A stretch of DNA of 64,000 nt from Psychrobacter sp. 4Dc (GCF_002836715.1 NZ_PJAT01000107.1:31880-95879); one strand, 5' to 3'; counted from the stretch's first letter, positions 37,908 to 47,480 are shown. The notes: generated by a model not told the origin, from the sequence alone. A program made the numbers and translations.

Positions 37908-39347
37908 ATGACCACACACACAGCCAACAATAACGATTACATCAGCCCTGAGCCAGTACCCACTCCTTTTGAGCGTCAGTGGCAGCAACTATGGCAAGAT
38001 ATTGAGCTGGCAGGCGGACGTTACCAATATGTTCAGCAGCAGCTGGTCAGTCAAGGCTTTATGGTCGAGCGTCAACCTGTCGATAACATGAGCCCAAAAG
38101 AACGGGATCGCTATAAAAAAGCCTTAAAAAAGGAAGCAGCTGAAGAAAAAAGTCTCAAAAAAGCTGCTTGGCAAGCATACAAAGCGCATCACATGGTTTA
38201 CCTTGGTCGTCATGTATATTGGACGGACGATACCAGTATCGATAAGTGGGACGTAAAAGACGCGGCCAATCGGCTGATTGAAAACAAGCTGCCACTGCTG
38301 CGTAAACATAATGAGTTAGCAGAAGCGGTTAACCTTTCCATTCCGCAGTTAAAAGGATTGTGCTATCAAAGAGAAGTTGCCACCAATCTGTCTTATTCGC
38401 ATTTTACTATTGCCAAACGCAATGGGACAGCACGTCAAATATGGTCGCCGATACCACGTTTGAAGTTTGTACAACGCTGGATTTTGCATAATATTTTGAA
38501 TAACTTAACGACGCATGGTGCCGCCCATGGCTTTGTACGCGGAAAATCCATCGTGACCAACGCGGCAGTACATAGCAATAGTGAGCTCCTTATTAAGCTT
38601 GATGTCAAAGATTTCTTTCCTAGCGTGAGCTGGCGCCGTGTCAAAGGGGTCTTTCGTCATGCTGGCTACCCAGAGCAAATTTCGACATTACTAGCATTAC
38701 TCTGTACGGAGTCCCCTAGGCAAGTGGTACAGCAAGATGGCGTTACCTACTATGTGGCATTAGGTGATAGAGCCTTGCCACAAGGCGCGCCTACCAGTCC
38801 GGCATTAACGAACATTGTTTGCTTAAATCTGGACCACCGCTTGACAGGGTTAGCAGAAAAATTGGGGCTACGTTATAGTCGTTACGCCGACGACTTGACC
38901 TTTAGTGTTCCTGCTATTGAAGACATCAAACCCAAATCGAAGGCTAAAACAACGATTAAATCCACGACCAGCACCACAAAGAAACAAGCCGATACGCAGC
39001 ACAACAAGCTAATCGGACAACTGCTCGGCTCAGTCCATAAGATATTACATGAAGAAGGTTTTGCGTTGAATAATGATAAAACGCGCGTGATTCGTAAAGG
39101 TAATCAGCAACAAGTGACAGGCATGGTCGTCAATGGACAAAGCATACCTAGGGTATCTCGTCAAATCAAAAAAATGTTGCGTGCGGCCGTCCATAACCTA
39201 GAGACAGGCGGCAAATTACGCGCGGATGAGACTTTAAATACGCTGTCAGGATACGCCGCTTGGATAGCCTCGGCAGAGCCAGAGCTAGGACACAGTTATC
39301 TAGCTAGAATTGAACGTTTGCAAGTGAAGCAAGAGACACTTGCATAG
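37908..39347 (+). CDS. Retron-type reverse transcriptase
   Basis: 479 residues. RT palm motifs: RQIWSPIPRLKFVQRWI (177-191), LDVKDFFPS (231-239, first catalytic Asp), PQGAPTSP (291-298) and YADD (326-329). Two retron-specific signatures are present: NAAVH (218-222, NAxxH) and VTG (403-405), the thumb motif used for msr recognition. Unusual features are a charged N-terminal extension of about 150 residues and a Lys/Thr-rich insertion of about 30 residues at 336-365 after the catalytic loop. Last gene of the operon. It would extend the 2'-OH of a guanosine in its ncRNA to make multicopy single-stranded DNA. Confidence 0.95.
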   Translation: MTTHTANNNDYISPEPVPTPFERQWQQLWQDIELAGGRYQYVQQQLVSQGFMVERQPVDNMSPKERDRYKKALKKEAAEEKSLKKAAWQAYKAHHMVYLGRHVYWTDDTSIDKWDVKDAANRLIENKLPLLRKHNELAEAVNLSIPQLKGLCYQREVATNLSYSHFTIAKRNGTARQIWSPIPRLKFVQRWILHNILNNLTTHGAAHGFVRGKSIVTNAAVHSNSELLIKLDVKDFFPSVSWRRVKGVFRHAGYPEQISTLLALLCTESPRQVVQQDGVTYYVALGDRALPQGAPTSPALTNIVCLNLDHRLTGLAEKLGLRYSRYADDLTFSVPAIEDIKPKSKAKTTIKSTTSTTKKQADTQHNKLIGQLLGSVHKILHEEGFALNNDKTRVIRKGNQQQVTGMVVNGQSIPRVSRQIKKMLRAAVHNLETGGKLRADETLNTLSGYAAWIASAEPELGHSYLARIERLQVKQETLA

Positions 39348-39370
39348 ATGTTTATTTATATTTATAAAAA

Positions 39371-39405
39371 ATGAGTATTAGAAAACTTCCATTTCTAATA
39401 CTCAT
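39371..39405. terminator. Terminator between the RT and uvrA2 genes
   Basis: Perfect 14-bp stem atgagtattagaaa (39371-39384) and 39392-39405, loop acttcca. A poly-A tract lies on the left, giving a U-run for the minus-strand uvrA2 transcript; it is weaker for the plus-strand retron operon. Confidence 0.8.
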
Positions 39406-39445
39406 ACTTATCTCAATAATATGTACTGATATAAATATACTGCTA

Positions 39446-42013
39446 TCACACCAATAAAAACGGTGCAGTACAACTGTCTCTCGATTGGGCAACGTCATAT
39501 GGTGTACCTTGAGCAACAATCAGTCCACCTTCTTCGCCAGCCCCTGGCCCAATATCAATAATCCAATCGCTGTTGCTAGCGACTTGCATATCATGCTCAA
39601 CCATGATGACGGTATTGCCCGCATCGACGAGACCATTCAACTGCGTCATAAGCATAGATACGTCAGCAGGGTGTAGGCCGGTGGTTGGCTCATCCAATAT
39701 GTATAGTGTGTCGCCTCGCTGCGTGCGTTGCAGCTCGGTGGCAAGTTTAATGCGCTGTGCTTCGCCGCCCGATAATTCGGTAGCAGGCTGGCCCAGACGT
39801 AAGTAGCCAAGTCCAACTTGTAGCAATGCCTCTAATGCCCGCAAAATAGGTGCCTCATCAACGAAAAACTCATGAGCCGCTTCAACCGTTAAGTTTAATA
39901 CTTCAGCGATGTTTTTGTCTCGATAAGTGATTGCCAACGTTTCCTCGTCATAGCGTTGACCATGACAAACCTGACAAGGCGCATAGACGCTTGGCAGAAA
40001 TAATAGCTCAACACTGACAAACCCTAAGCCTTCGCAATTTGGGCAGCGGCCTTTGGTCGTGTTAAATGAGAACCTGCCAGCATCATAGCCATGAGATTTT
40101 GCTTGCTTAGTCGCCGCAAAAATCTTACGCACATCATCAAACAAGCCAGTATAGGTTGCCAAATTAGAGCGCGGTGTACGTCCAATTGCTTTTTGATTGA
40201 TATTAATAAGGCGACGGACGTGCTCCATACCAGCGACAATTTCACCGCCAGTTACTGACTCAAGCTCTTGCTCAAGTAAGTCCGCCTCACCGACAGGCGC
40301 TTCTGTGACTGTCTTTTGCCCCAACGCTTCATTGATAAGCTCTACCAACGCTTGACTGACGAGACTTGATTTGCCTGATCCTGATACCCCTGTGACGCTG
40401 GTCATGACCCCAAGCGGAAACTCAACATCTAATCCTGTAATATTATTTCGCTCAATATTGGCAAGCTTAAGCCAGGCTGCTGGCTGCCTTGTATTAGATT
40501 TTGACTGTGCGTTAGATGTCGCATCGGCAAAGAGATATTGGCCAGTATGCGACTGCGTAACCTCACGAAGACCATTTACAGGACCACTATAAACAATCTG
40601 GCCACCATGCGTGCCTGCCTTTGGCCCGACATCGACTATCCAATCAGCATGTCTAATGACACTCACGTCATGCTCAACAACAAACACTGAATTACCAGAC
40701 GCGATTAGCTCATCCAACGCCCCTAGCAATGCTTGAGTGTCAGCAGGGTGCAGTCCAGCTGATGGCTCATCAAGGACATACACCACGCCAAACAGCTGCG
40801 AGCGAATTTGAGTGGCTAATCGCAGTCGCTGTAGCTCACCAGGAGAGAGTGTCGGTGTGGTACGCTCAAGCGAGAGATAGCCTAGCCCTAACCTTGTCAG
40901 CGCTTCAACACGAGAGAGAATATCACTGGCAATACGTTGGGCAACGATGGCTTTTTCGCGGTTTGGTGTCTTGTTAGCTACCTTGGTACGTGCGGTTTTT
41001 TCCAGTCTTTGTGCCATTTCAGTCAGTGTTAGCTGTGATAGCTCACCGATATCGAGTCCTGCAAACTTAACTGAAAGCGATTCTTTCTTTAGTTTTTTGC
41101 CGTGACATTCTGGACACTCAGATATCTGCATAAACTGCGAGACACGTTTTTTGGTACGCGGGCTCTGAGTCGTGGCAAAAGAGTGCAAAATGAAGTTTTT
41201 TGCACTGGTAAAAGTACCCATATAGTTTGGCTTTTCGCCTTTTTCGATCGCATCGCGCGTTTGCTCAATGTTGTATTCAGGATAGACAGGCACTGTCGGC
41301 GTATCATCTGTAAACAAAATCCAGTCGCGTGTTTTTTTCGGCAATGTATGCCATGGTTTATCAATATCATAGCCCAATGTGGTCAATATACGACTGAGGT
41401 TTTGTCCTTGCCACGCTGGTGGCCATGCTGCAATTGCACGCTCACGGATGGTCTTGGTATTGTCTGGGACCAGCAGCTCTTCAGTGACCTCAAATACGCG
41501 GCCAATACCTGAACAAGTCGGGCAAGCACCATCTGGCGTATTGGGAGAGAACGCATCGGCATATAGTATTCCTTGATCTGCGGGATACTCTCCTGCGCGT
41601 GAGTACAGCATACGCAGACCATTGGATATCGTCGTTACGCTACCCACGGACGAGCGCACTGAAGGCGTACCTCGCTTTTGCTGCAAGGCGACTGCTGGTG
41701 GCAACCCTTCTATGGTATCAACATCCGGCTCATCAACCTGATCAATGAGTCGTCTTGCATAAGGGGATACCGAATCAAGATAGCGGCGTTGTGACTCAGC
41801 AAATAGTGTACCGAATGCTAATGACGACTTGCCTGAGCCTGAGATACCAGTAAAGACCACCAAGGCATTACGAGGTAAGTAAACATCAACGTTCTTCAAA
41901 TTGTGTACGCGCGCACCTCTGACCTGAATATTATCTTGGTCAGGGTTATAAAGGGTATTTCTCACTGTGCTTGTTTTACTTGTTTTTTCTTCTAATTTTT
42001 CTGAATTTGCCAT
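39446..42013 (-). CDS. UvrA2-like ABC excinuclease subunit
   Basis: 855 residues, with two ABC modules each carrying Walker A (GISGSGKS at 56-63; GVSGSGKSS in the second half), signature LSPGELQRLRLA or LSGGEAQRIKLA, and DEPSAGLHPAD or DEPTTGLHPAD. Zinc modules are visible: CPTCSGIGR, CPECHGKK, CPNCEGLGF and CQVCHGQR. It is about 85 residues shorter than housekeeping UvrA (about 940), consistent with loss of the UvrB-binding domain, which defines class II UvrA proteins linked to resistance against DNA-binding drugs in some bacteria. Its role here is inference. Convergent with the retron operon; it stands alone. Confidence 0.9.
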   Translation of the reverse strand: MANSEKLEEKTSKTSTVRNTLYNPDQDNIQVRGARVHNLKNVDVYLPRNALVVFTGISGSGKSSLAFGTLFAESQRRYLDSVSPYARRLIDQVDEPDVDTIEGLPPAVALQQKRGTPSVRSSVGSVTTISNGLRMLYSRAGEYPADQGILYADAFSPNTPDGACPTCSGIGRVFEVTEELLVPDNTKTIRERAIAAWPPAWQGQNLSRILTTLGYDIDKPWHTLPKKTRDWILFTDDTPTVPVYPEYNIEQTRDAIEKGEKPNYMGTFTSAKNFILHSFATTQSPRTKKRVSQFMQISECPECHGKKLKKESLSVKFAGLDIGELSQLTLTEMAQRLEKTARTKVANKTPNREKAIVAQRIASDILSRVEALTRLGLGYLSLERTTPTLSPGELQRLRLATQIRSQLFGVVYVLDEPSAGLHPADTQALLGALDELIASGNSVFVVEHDVSVIRHADWIVDVGPKAGTHGGQIVYSGPVNGLREVTQSHTGQYLFADATSNAQSKSNTRQPAAWLKLANIERNNITGLDVEFPLGVMTSVTGVSGSGKSSLVSQALVELINEALGQKTVTEAPVGEADLLEQELESVTGGEIVAGMEHVRRLININQKAIGRTPRSNLATYTGLFDDVRKIFAATKQAKSHGYDAGRFSFNTTKGRCPNCEGLGFVSVELLFLPSVYAPCQVCHGQRYDEETLAITYRDKNIAEVLNLTVEAAHEFFVDEAPILRALEALLQVGLGYLRLGQPATELSGGEAQRIKLATELQRTQRGDTLYILDEPTTGLHPADVSMLMTQLNGLVDAGNTVIMVEHDMQVASNSDWIIDIGPGAGEEGGLIVAQGTPYDVAQSRDSCTAPFLLV

Positions 42014-42199
42014 AGCATTATTGTTCCTATCGAATCGTTGTTTATTCCTAACGTGCTTAGTTTTCTTTACTTGATTAGTTGTCTTTATTTAATTAGCAGA
42101 AAGGTTAACACGTACTCATGTGTGGCCATGGCTAGGCTTACATATCAATAGCATAGATAGACAAAACGATAACTCAAGTCACCCAATCATTAATAATAA

Positions 42200-42223
42200 A
42201 AAACCCGCATCAAGGCGGGTTTT
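42200..42223 (-). terminator. Intrinsic terminator of the DUF819 gene
   Basis: aaaacccgc (42200-42208) pairs exactly with 42215-42223 around atcaag; on the minus strand the stem is followed by six T residues. Confidence 0.92.
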
Positions 42224-42250
42224 GTTTAGCAAGAACTGAAAATTTAGACA

Positions 42251-43495
42251 TTAAGACACAACCAAGCGCATCAATTGGGTGCTGATATAACCACCAAATG
42301 TCCCTACTGCGTAACCTAAAATACCTAAAAACACTCCTACTGGTGCTAGCGATGGATGAAACGCTGTTGCGACAATTGGAGCAGAGGATGCACCGCCTGT
42401 ATTGGCATTAGAACCAACTGCCAAAAAGAAAAACGGCGCACGAATGATTCTAGCAACGGCAAATATGATAACGACATGGATGCTCATCCATAGTAAACCG
42501 ATAAGCAATAGTCGCCACTGTGAGACGATTCCAGCCAGATTGATTTGCATACCAATCGCGGCGATTAATACAAAGATAAATACCGTGCCGATTTTTGATG
42601 CGCCAACATGATCTAACCTACGTATCTTAGTAAACGAAAATATAACACCTATTACCGTAATAATTACCACCATCCAAAAGAACGAGCTGGCAAAGCTATA
42701 TTGAACGGCCCAACTATAAGGCGCAAAGAAATCTGCAATCTGGCCACCGACAAAGTGCGCCACTCCGACCATCGCAAAGCATAAACCAAACATCACCATC
42801 AAATCATTGATGGTTGCTGGGCGGGCATGATCACGCTCATAGCTTTCAACTGCTTTGACTACTTTATCAATGCTACTGGTATCCGCGCGTAAAAAACGGT
42901 CTATCTTGTCGCTATGTTTCGCCATGACCAAAATAGCTAGCAGCCACAATGAGGCATTGGTAGTATCAACCAAAATCATCATACCAAACAAATCATCACT
43001 GACCCCAAACAGCTCCTTCATTGCCGCTTGGTTGGCTGCGCCGCCGATCCAACTGCCCGCTACGGCCGAGAACCCACGCCATAACGTATCATCGGTAAAC
43101 ATCGCAGGCGATATCCACTTAGCGACTCCCAAACTGATTGGACCACTGATGACGATAGCAATACTGGCAGCAAAAAACATCGCGATCGCTTTCCAGCCCA
43201 AGCCCAGTATTTTTGGTACATCCATAGATAAGGTCATCAATAGTAAACTTGCTGGCAGCAAATAAGTCGCAGTAAAGCCATAAATCTGCGAACCAACACC
43301 ATCGGCAAACACACCCAAGCTATTTAGAGTGGCTGGTATAAAGCAGCAAAGTACAATACCAGGCAATACGGCATAAAACCGACGCCAAAACTTACCCGGC
43401 AAGCCTTGGGTATAAAAAACCAGACCAATAATGGCCATAATGATGCCAAAGGCTAATGGCAAATTATCAATTGCTAAGTTTGAGGTGGCAGGCAT
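42251..43495 (-). CDS. DUF819-family integral membrane protein
   Basis: 414 residues, about ten hydrophobic helices, with family-typical segments LPAFGIIMAIIGL-like N-terminus, GSWIGGAANQAAMKELFGV and AVGSNANTGGASSAPIVATAF. The repeated Gly/Asn-rich re-entrant segments resemble those of ion-coupled carboxylate or amino-acid transporters, but no substrate is known for DUF819 (YjcL). The start is the ATG at 43493-43495, 7 nt after GGAG; a TTG directly before it is in frame but worse placed. Monocistronic between two terminators. Confidence 0.88.
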   Translation of the reverse strand: MPATSNLAIDNLPLAFGIIMAIIGLVFYTQGLPGKFWRRFYAVLPGIVLCCFIPATLNSLGVFADGVGSQIYGFTATYLLPASLLLMTLSMDVPKILGLGWKAIAMFFAASIAIVISGPISLGVAKWISPAMFTDDTLWRGFSAVAGSWIGGAANQAAMKELFGVSDDLFGMMILVDTTNASLWLLAILVMAKHSDKIDRFLRADTSSIDKVVKAVESYERDHARPATINDLMVMFGLCFAMVGVAHFVGGQIADFFAPYSWAVQYSFASSFFWMVVIITVIGVIFSFTKIRRLDHVGASKIGTVFIFVLIAAIGMQINLAGIVSQWRLLLIGLLWMSIHVVIIFAVARIIRAPFFFLAVGSNANTGGASSAPIVATAFHPSLAPVGVFLGILGYAVGTFGGYISTQLMRLVVS

Positions 43496-43683
43496 CAAGG
43501 CGCTCCAAGAGTTACAACGGGCAAAAGTAAATCAGTATAGACAAGGCAAAAAACTCCTGCAAGCAGCCATCGACTATTAGCTAGGATTTGCCGAGTAGTA
43601 TTTGACGGAATAAATAGCAAGGTAACGGTTAGGCAAGTAAGGGCATAAAGTAATCATGGCGCAATATAAAACAGGTAAACACA

Positions 43684-43714
43684 AAAAAGCCAGATAACAA
43701 GTATCTGGCTTTTT
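43684..43714 (-). terminator. Intrinsic terminator of the DEAD-box helicase gene
   Basis: Perfect 13-bp stem aaaaagccagata / tatctggcttttt with loop acaag, 58 nt downstream of the helicase stop on the minus strand. Confidence 0.93.
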
Positions 43715-43772
43715 CAATGCTATCTTTAGACGATTAATGAATCAATGATTTTAATCGTCAAATATAGCTGTA

Positions 43773-45443
43773 TTACGAGTTGTTACCACGGTTGCCGCCG
43801 TTTGGACGACCTTGGCCACGGCTGTCAGAACGACCAGCTGGACGACCTTGGCTGCCGCTTGGACGACCGCGACCAGTTGCAGCACGCTCACCACGTGGAA
43901 CGCCATTGCTATCACCGCGGTTTGGGCCACCAGTGCGCTTGCCTTGATACGGCTTGCCACCTGAACGCTCATTTGGTTTGCCTGACGTGTCACGTGGCTT
44001 ACCTTGATAACCGCTGTCATTGCTAGCGCGTTGACCAGTTGGAGCGCTGTCGCTTGAACGACCACGACCTTGACCACCACCGCTAGATTTACCAGCATAG
44101 CCACCGCCTGAACGACCACGGCCTTGACCGCCACCGCCGTTAGAACGACCACGACCACGGCCACGACCATTACCTTTGTTTTCGCTAGGTACGTAAGTTT
44201 TCTTAGGCTCCATACCTTCGATGATACATACTTCCATTTTGCGATCTAGATAACGGTTGATAGCGTTAAGCTGTGGACGATCATCCATGCTACATAGGCT
44301 GATAGCAACACCAGTACGACCAGCACGACCACAACGACCGATACGATGGACGTAATCTTCAGTCTGACGCGGCAAGTCATAGTTGATAACGTGCGAGATA
44401 GCTGGGATATCTAGACCACGAGCAGCAACGTCAGTCGCTACTAGGATTTTTACTTTACCATTACGCAAGTCTTGAACGATACGGTTACGCTTGCTCTGTG
44501 GCAAGTCACCATGTAGGAAGCTTGCTTTATGGCCTGCTTCTTGTAACTGTTTAGCCAGTTTTTCAGTGCTACGTTTGGTAGCAGCAAAGATAATGATTTG
44601 TTCCATATCTTGTTGGCAAACGATTTTGTCAAGTAAACGGTTTTTGTGATCAAAATCATCACAGTAGTACACTTTTTCTTCGATGTGTGCAGATTCTACT
44701 TTGATTGATACGCGCTCAGGGTTCTTAGTGAAACTGGCAGCGATTTTACCTACTGGGCCATCCCAAGTTGCTGAACACATGATCGTTTGACGATCGATTG
44801 GCGCTGCACGAAGGATGTCACTGATGTCATCAGCAAAACCCATGTCTAGCATACGGTCAGCTTCGTCAAGTACCAATACTTCTAGGTTTGACAAATCAAC
44901 GCGACCTGCATTGATATGGTCAAGTAGACGACCAGGAGTTGCAACGATTACTTGAACGCCCTTTTTCAAAGCAGTGATCTGACCGTTGTATGGTGCGCCG
45001 CCAACTAGTGGTACACAAAATAGACCGCGCATATCTTTAGAATAAGTGCGAACGCTGTCATGTACTTGCTGAGCAAGTTCACGCGTTGGCGTTAGGATAA
45101 GTGCTTTGGTTAGTTTGTCAAAGCTAGTAGCACGGCTCAAACGGTCAAGTACAGGGATAACGAAAGCCGCTGTTTTACCACTACCCGTTTGCGCTGACAA
45201 TAAAAGGTCACGACCAGCTAGAGCAAAAGGAATGGCTTGTTCTTGAATAGGGGTTGGATTGGTATAGCCACTGCGATCAAGGGCAGTAAGAATTGGCTTA
45301 GCAATGCCAAGATCAGTAAAAGTGATTTTGTTTTCTTCAGTGGCGTCAGTAGCAGCCGCTTGAGTATTGTTATCAGTATTTGGAATGTCAGTGCTTTCGA
45401 TGATGCCGTTTTCAGCGGCGATTGCAGATAAGATGTCAGTCAT
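43773..45443 (-). CDS. DEAD-box RNA helicase, RhlE-like, with Gly/Arg-rich tail
   Basis: 556 residues. Q motif near 58-70 (GYTNPTPIQEQAI), Walker A AQTGSGKT (84-91), PTRELAQQ, DEAD at 193-196, SATWD, and HRIGRCGRAGRTG; the core ends near 420. The last 130 residues are Gly/Arg/Ser/Asn-rich (RGRGRGRSNGGGGQGRGR), an RGG-like RNA-binding tail. Such helicases unwind RNA in ribosome assembly and mRNA decay and are prominent in cold-adapted bacteria. SAT is followed by WDG rather than the usual phrase, a minor variation. A gene-free leader of about 550 nt precedes it, as is common for cold-induced helicase genes; regulation is inference. Confidence 0.93.
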   Translation of the reverse strand: MTDILSAIAAENGIIESTDIPNTDNNTQAAATDATEENKITFTDLGIAKPILTALDRSGYTNPTPIQEQAIPFALAGRDLLLSAQTGSGKTAAFVIPVLDRLSRATSFDKLTKALILTPTRELAQQVHDSVRTYSKDMRGLFCVPLVGGAPYNGQITALKKGVQVIVATPGRLLDHINAGRVDLSNLEVLVLDEADRMLDMGFADDISDILRAAPIDRQTIMCSATWDGPVGKIAASFTKNPERVSIKVESAHIEEKVYYCDDFDHKNRLLDKIVCQQDMEQIIIFAATKRSTEKLAKQLQEAGHKASFLHGDLPQSKRNRIVQDLRNGKVKILVATDVAARGLDIPAISHVINYDLPRQTEDYVHRIGRCGRAGRTGVAISLCSMDDRPQLNAINRYLDRKMEVCIIEGMEPKKTYVPSENKGNGRGRGRGRSNGGGGQGRGRSGGGYAGKSSGGGQGRGRSSDSAPTGQRASNDSGYQGKPRDTSGKPNERSGGKPYQGKRTGGPNRGDSNGVPRGERAATGRGRPSGSQGRPAGRSDSRGQGRPNGGNRGNNS

Positions 45444-45985
45444 AAGAATCCTTGGTAAGTATAAGTTGCTGTAAATTCAGCAAACTTGATGCATACCACT
45501 GATAACCGTTCACCACGCTGCTCTTATTAGCATTACCGAGCAATATAAAATTGTCGATAATTAGAAACCAAGCCAATAGAGCTTAGCGTCTTTATAATAA
45601 ATGCGTTCGTGCTGTCTGACGTATTTTGGTGGTAGTGCCGAGTGTCTTATCCTTGCTTGATATACGCTCATTATCAATGCTTTGTCCAAAGCAGATAAAG
45701 GCAAACAGCAACCAATCTAGACCCTAGTTATAGGCCAGTAGATAAGATATGAGTCAAAAATAACTGATATTTTTAAAGGTTATTTAAGTACACAAAATCA
45801 TCGGCAACAATTACTTATGGTCATCCTAGACCCAAAATCGCAGGCGATGTTATCAATCTCATAATTCACGAAAGCCTAAGCTAACGTGGCGACGCAGTAT
45901 AGCACAATAAAAAAATATATGTACCTATTTCTTCAATTACTGAGTAAATAAGCACTAACAGTGTTGATAATAAACAAGTTTAGTT
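45444..45985 (-). other. Long leader upstream of the helicase gene
   Basis: About 540 nt without a credible gene on either strand. Short AT-rich stretches are present but no clear -35/-10 pair was fixed. It may hold the helicase promoter and a long 5' untranslated leader. Confidence 0.5.
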
Positions 45986-45993
45986 GTTTTATT

Positions 45994-46125
45994 GGTGGTG
46001 TATCAAAAAGTATGCTAGCGATAAAAGTCAATAAGAAATCTATGCTAAGTTCCCTGATTCTATAGGGCTTTAAAGGCTTCAAAAATTGTTCGAATTTTAA
46101 TCAGCATACTTTTTGATACACCACC
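45994..46125. mobile_element. 132-bp MITE with 23-bp terminal inverted repeats and 8-bp target duplication
   Basis: The left end 45994-46016 begins ggtggtgtatcaaaaagtat; the right end 46103-46125 is its exact 23-bp reverse complement. The element is flanked directly by gttttatt on both sides (45986-45993 and 46126-46133), an 8-bp target-site duplication. The 86-bp interior has no ORF. An 8-bp duplication and GG-starting ends suit mobilisation by an IS1595-type transposase, but no such gene is in the window, so the family is inference. It sits between the helicase leader and the DUF1176 gene. Confidence 0.93.
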
Positions 46126-46187
46126 GTTTTATTTAATAACTACAGCAGAATTGAATAACTAAAGCAAATGAGCTACTCACTATTTAT

Positions 46188-47480
46188 CTATCGTACTACT
46201 TTGACTTCTGTTACATAAGTAGGTAGCTGCCATGCCCCGCCCGCCTCGATTAAGCGGCAAAGTCCAGTGGTGCTTTCATGGCTTTTTTCAAATGCACGGC
46301 CCGTCCATAGCCAATCGGTTTTGCTCATGCAATCACCGATGCCGCGACCTTTTTGTACAGAGGTAAGCTTGCCTTTATCGTAGCCAGTAGCATTGGTCGT
46401 AACCAACGTTGGCTTATAAGGTTTACTATCATTGATCACCCAAACCCCTGCTCCAGCGTTATAAGCGCCTGTCCAGCACTCATGCTGTGCCAACAGCTGC
46501 GAGCCATTTAGACGACTGATACGCCAAGGTGATTTGTCTGAAAGATTGGGACAAACGCTGTCTGCATCTTTCATTGTGCCTTTTACCAACGATGCCAACT
46601 GAGAGGACCTCATCACAAATTTTTTGTCATTACCATCGTCCGCTTTGGCACTTGGCACGACAAACCGTAGTATTGGCGCAGCTTTGGGAGGCAATATACC
46701 GCCACTAGATTTAACAGCATCGTCATTTTTGATAAAAGCACTGGATGTACCAACGCGACCTTGGAACTCATCGGCTTTTAGCATAGCAGCACTGGCACCT
46801 TTGTCAGAGAGCTGCCAACGTGAATTGCGCAAGGCCAACGTAATCTTACTAGATTTAGTCAAAGCCTCTAATAATGCAGTTACCTGCGCTTGAGTCAACT
46901 CAGCGTTACCTGCAGCGGCTGAATATGGCTTCGTCTCGCCATAATCCTTGTCGTTAATAAACAACGAGATGCGATGACGATTACCGAGCTGCATTAGGGC
47001 TTTAGACGAGCTGTCCTTTGCCCCGCCAAGCTTTACTTTACCATCCACGCCAGCATTCGCACCTGCGCGGCGTACGAGCAATATAGAAACCGGGAACTCG
47101 CTGTTATTCTCTGCTTGATACCCTGCCAGCCGGCATGTACGCGTATTATCACAAGCGACTTGCCAGTCTTGACTGGTAAACTCAGTCGATGTACTGGCCA
47201 TACTGGTGGTACTAAATAAAGCTGTGCTAAGCGCTGCAAGTACAGGCAGTAATATTTTATTTTTTATCATATAGGTGGGTTGTTCTTTTATTTTTTTAGG
47301 TATGTTTTCTGAGTAATACTCTACAATGATGTTTTTGGGATTTTTATTAAACTGGGCACTATCTTTATAGCTATTGTCATCATACTTATTATCGTCATAG
47401 GTAATCCCTGACCTACTAACACCAGTTAAATCAAAGCCTTTTGATAGCGACATATTGTTTATATAATTATTGTCTTTCAT
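46188..47480 (-). CDS. DUF1176-family exported protein with unusual N-terminal extension
   Basis: The DUF1176 body is clear (FTSQDWQVACDNTRTCRLAGYQ, ILLVRRAGANAGVDG, ECWTGAYNAGAGVWVIND), with paired cysteines typical of a periplasmic protein. Its signal peptide, MIKNKILLPVLAALSTALFS then TTSMAS, starts at an ATG at 47268-47270, which has no ribosome site. In frame upstream, an ATG at 47478-47480 has AAAGG 8 nt away and adds 70 Asp/Asn/Lys-rich residues that would bury the signal. Either the long form is made, or 47270 is the true start and the upstream part is a leader peptide. The longer form is listed; confidence in the start is low. Confidence 0.8.
   Translation of the reverse strand: MKDNNYINNMSLSKGFDLTGVSRSGITYDDNKYDDNSYKDSAQFNKNPKNIIVEYYSENIPKKIKEQPTYMIKNKILLPVLAALSTALFSTTSMASTSTEFTSQDWQVACDNTRTCRLAGYQAENNSEFPVSILLVRRAGANAGVDGKVKLGGAKDSSSKALMQLGNRHRISLFINDKDYGETKPYSAAAGNAELTQAQVTALLEALTKSSKITLALRNSRWQLSDKGASAAMLKADEFQGRVGTSSAFIKNDDAVKSSGGILPPKAAPILRFVVPSAKADDGNDKKFVMRSSQLASLVKGTMKDADSVCPNLSDKSPWRISRLNGSQLLAQHECWTGAYNAGAGVWVINDSKPYKPTLVTTNATGYDKGKLTSVQKGRGIGDCMSKTDWLWTGRAFEKSHESTTGLCRLIEAGGAWQLPTYVTEVKVVR

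Noticed and set aside
43745..44170. Genes in alternate frames over the helicase tail
   Set aside because: Open frames here are a by-product of the repetitive Gly/Arg codons in the helicase tail; no ribosome sites or family similarity.
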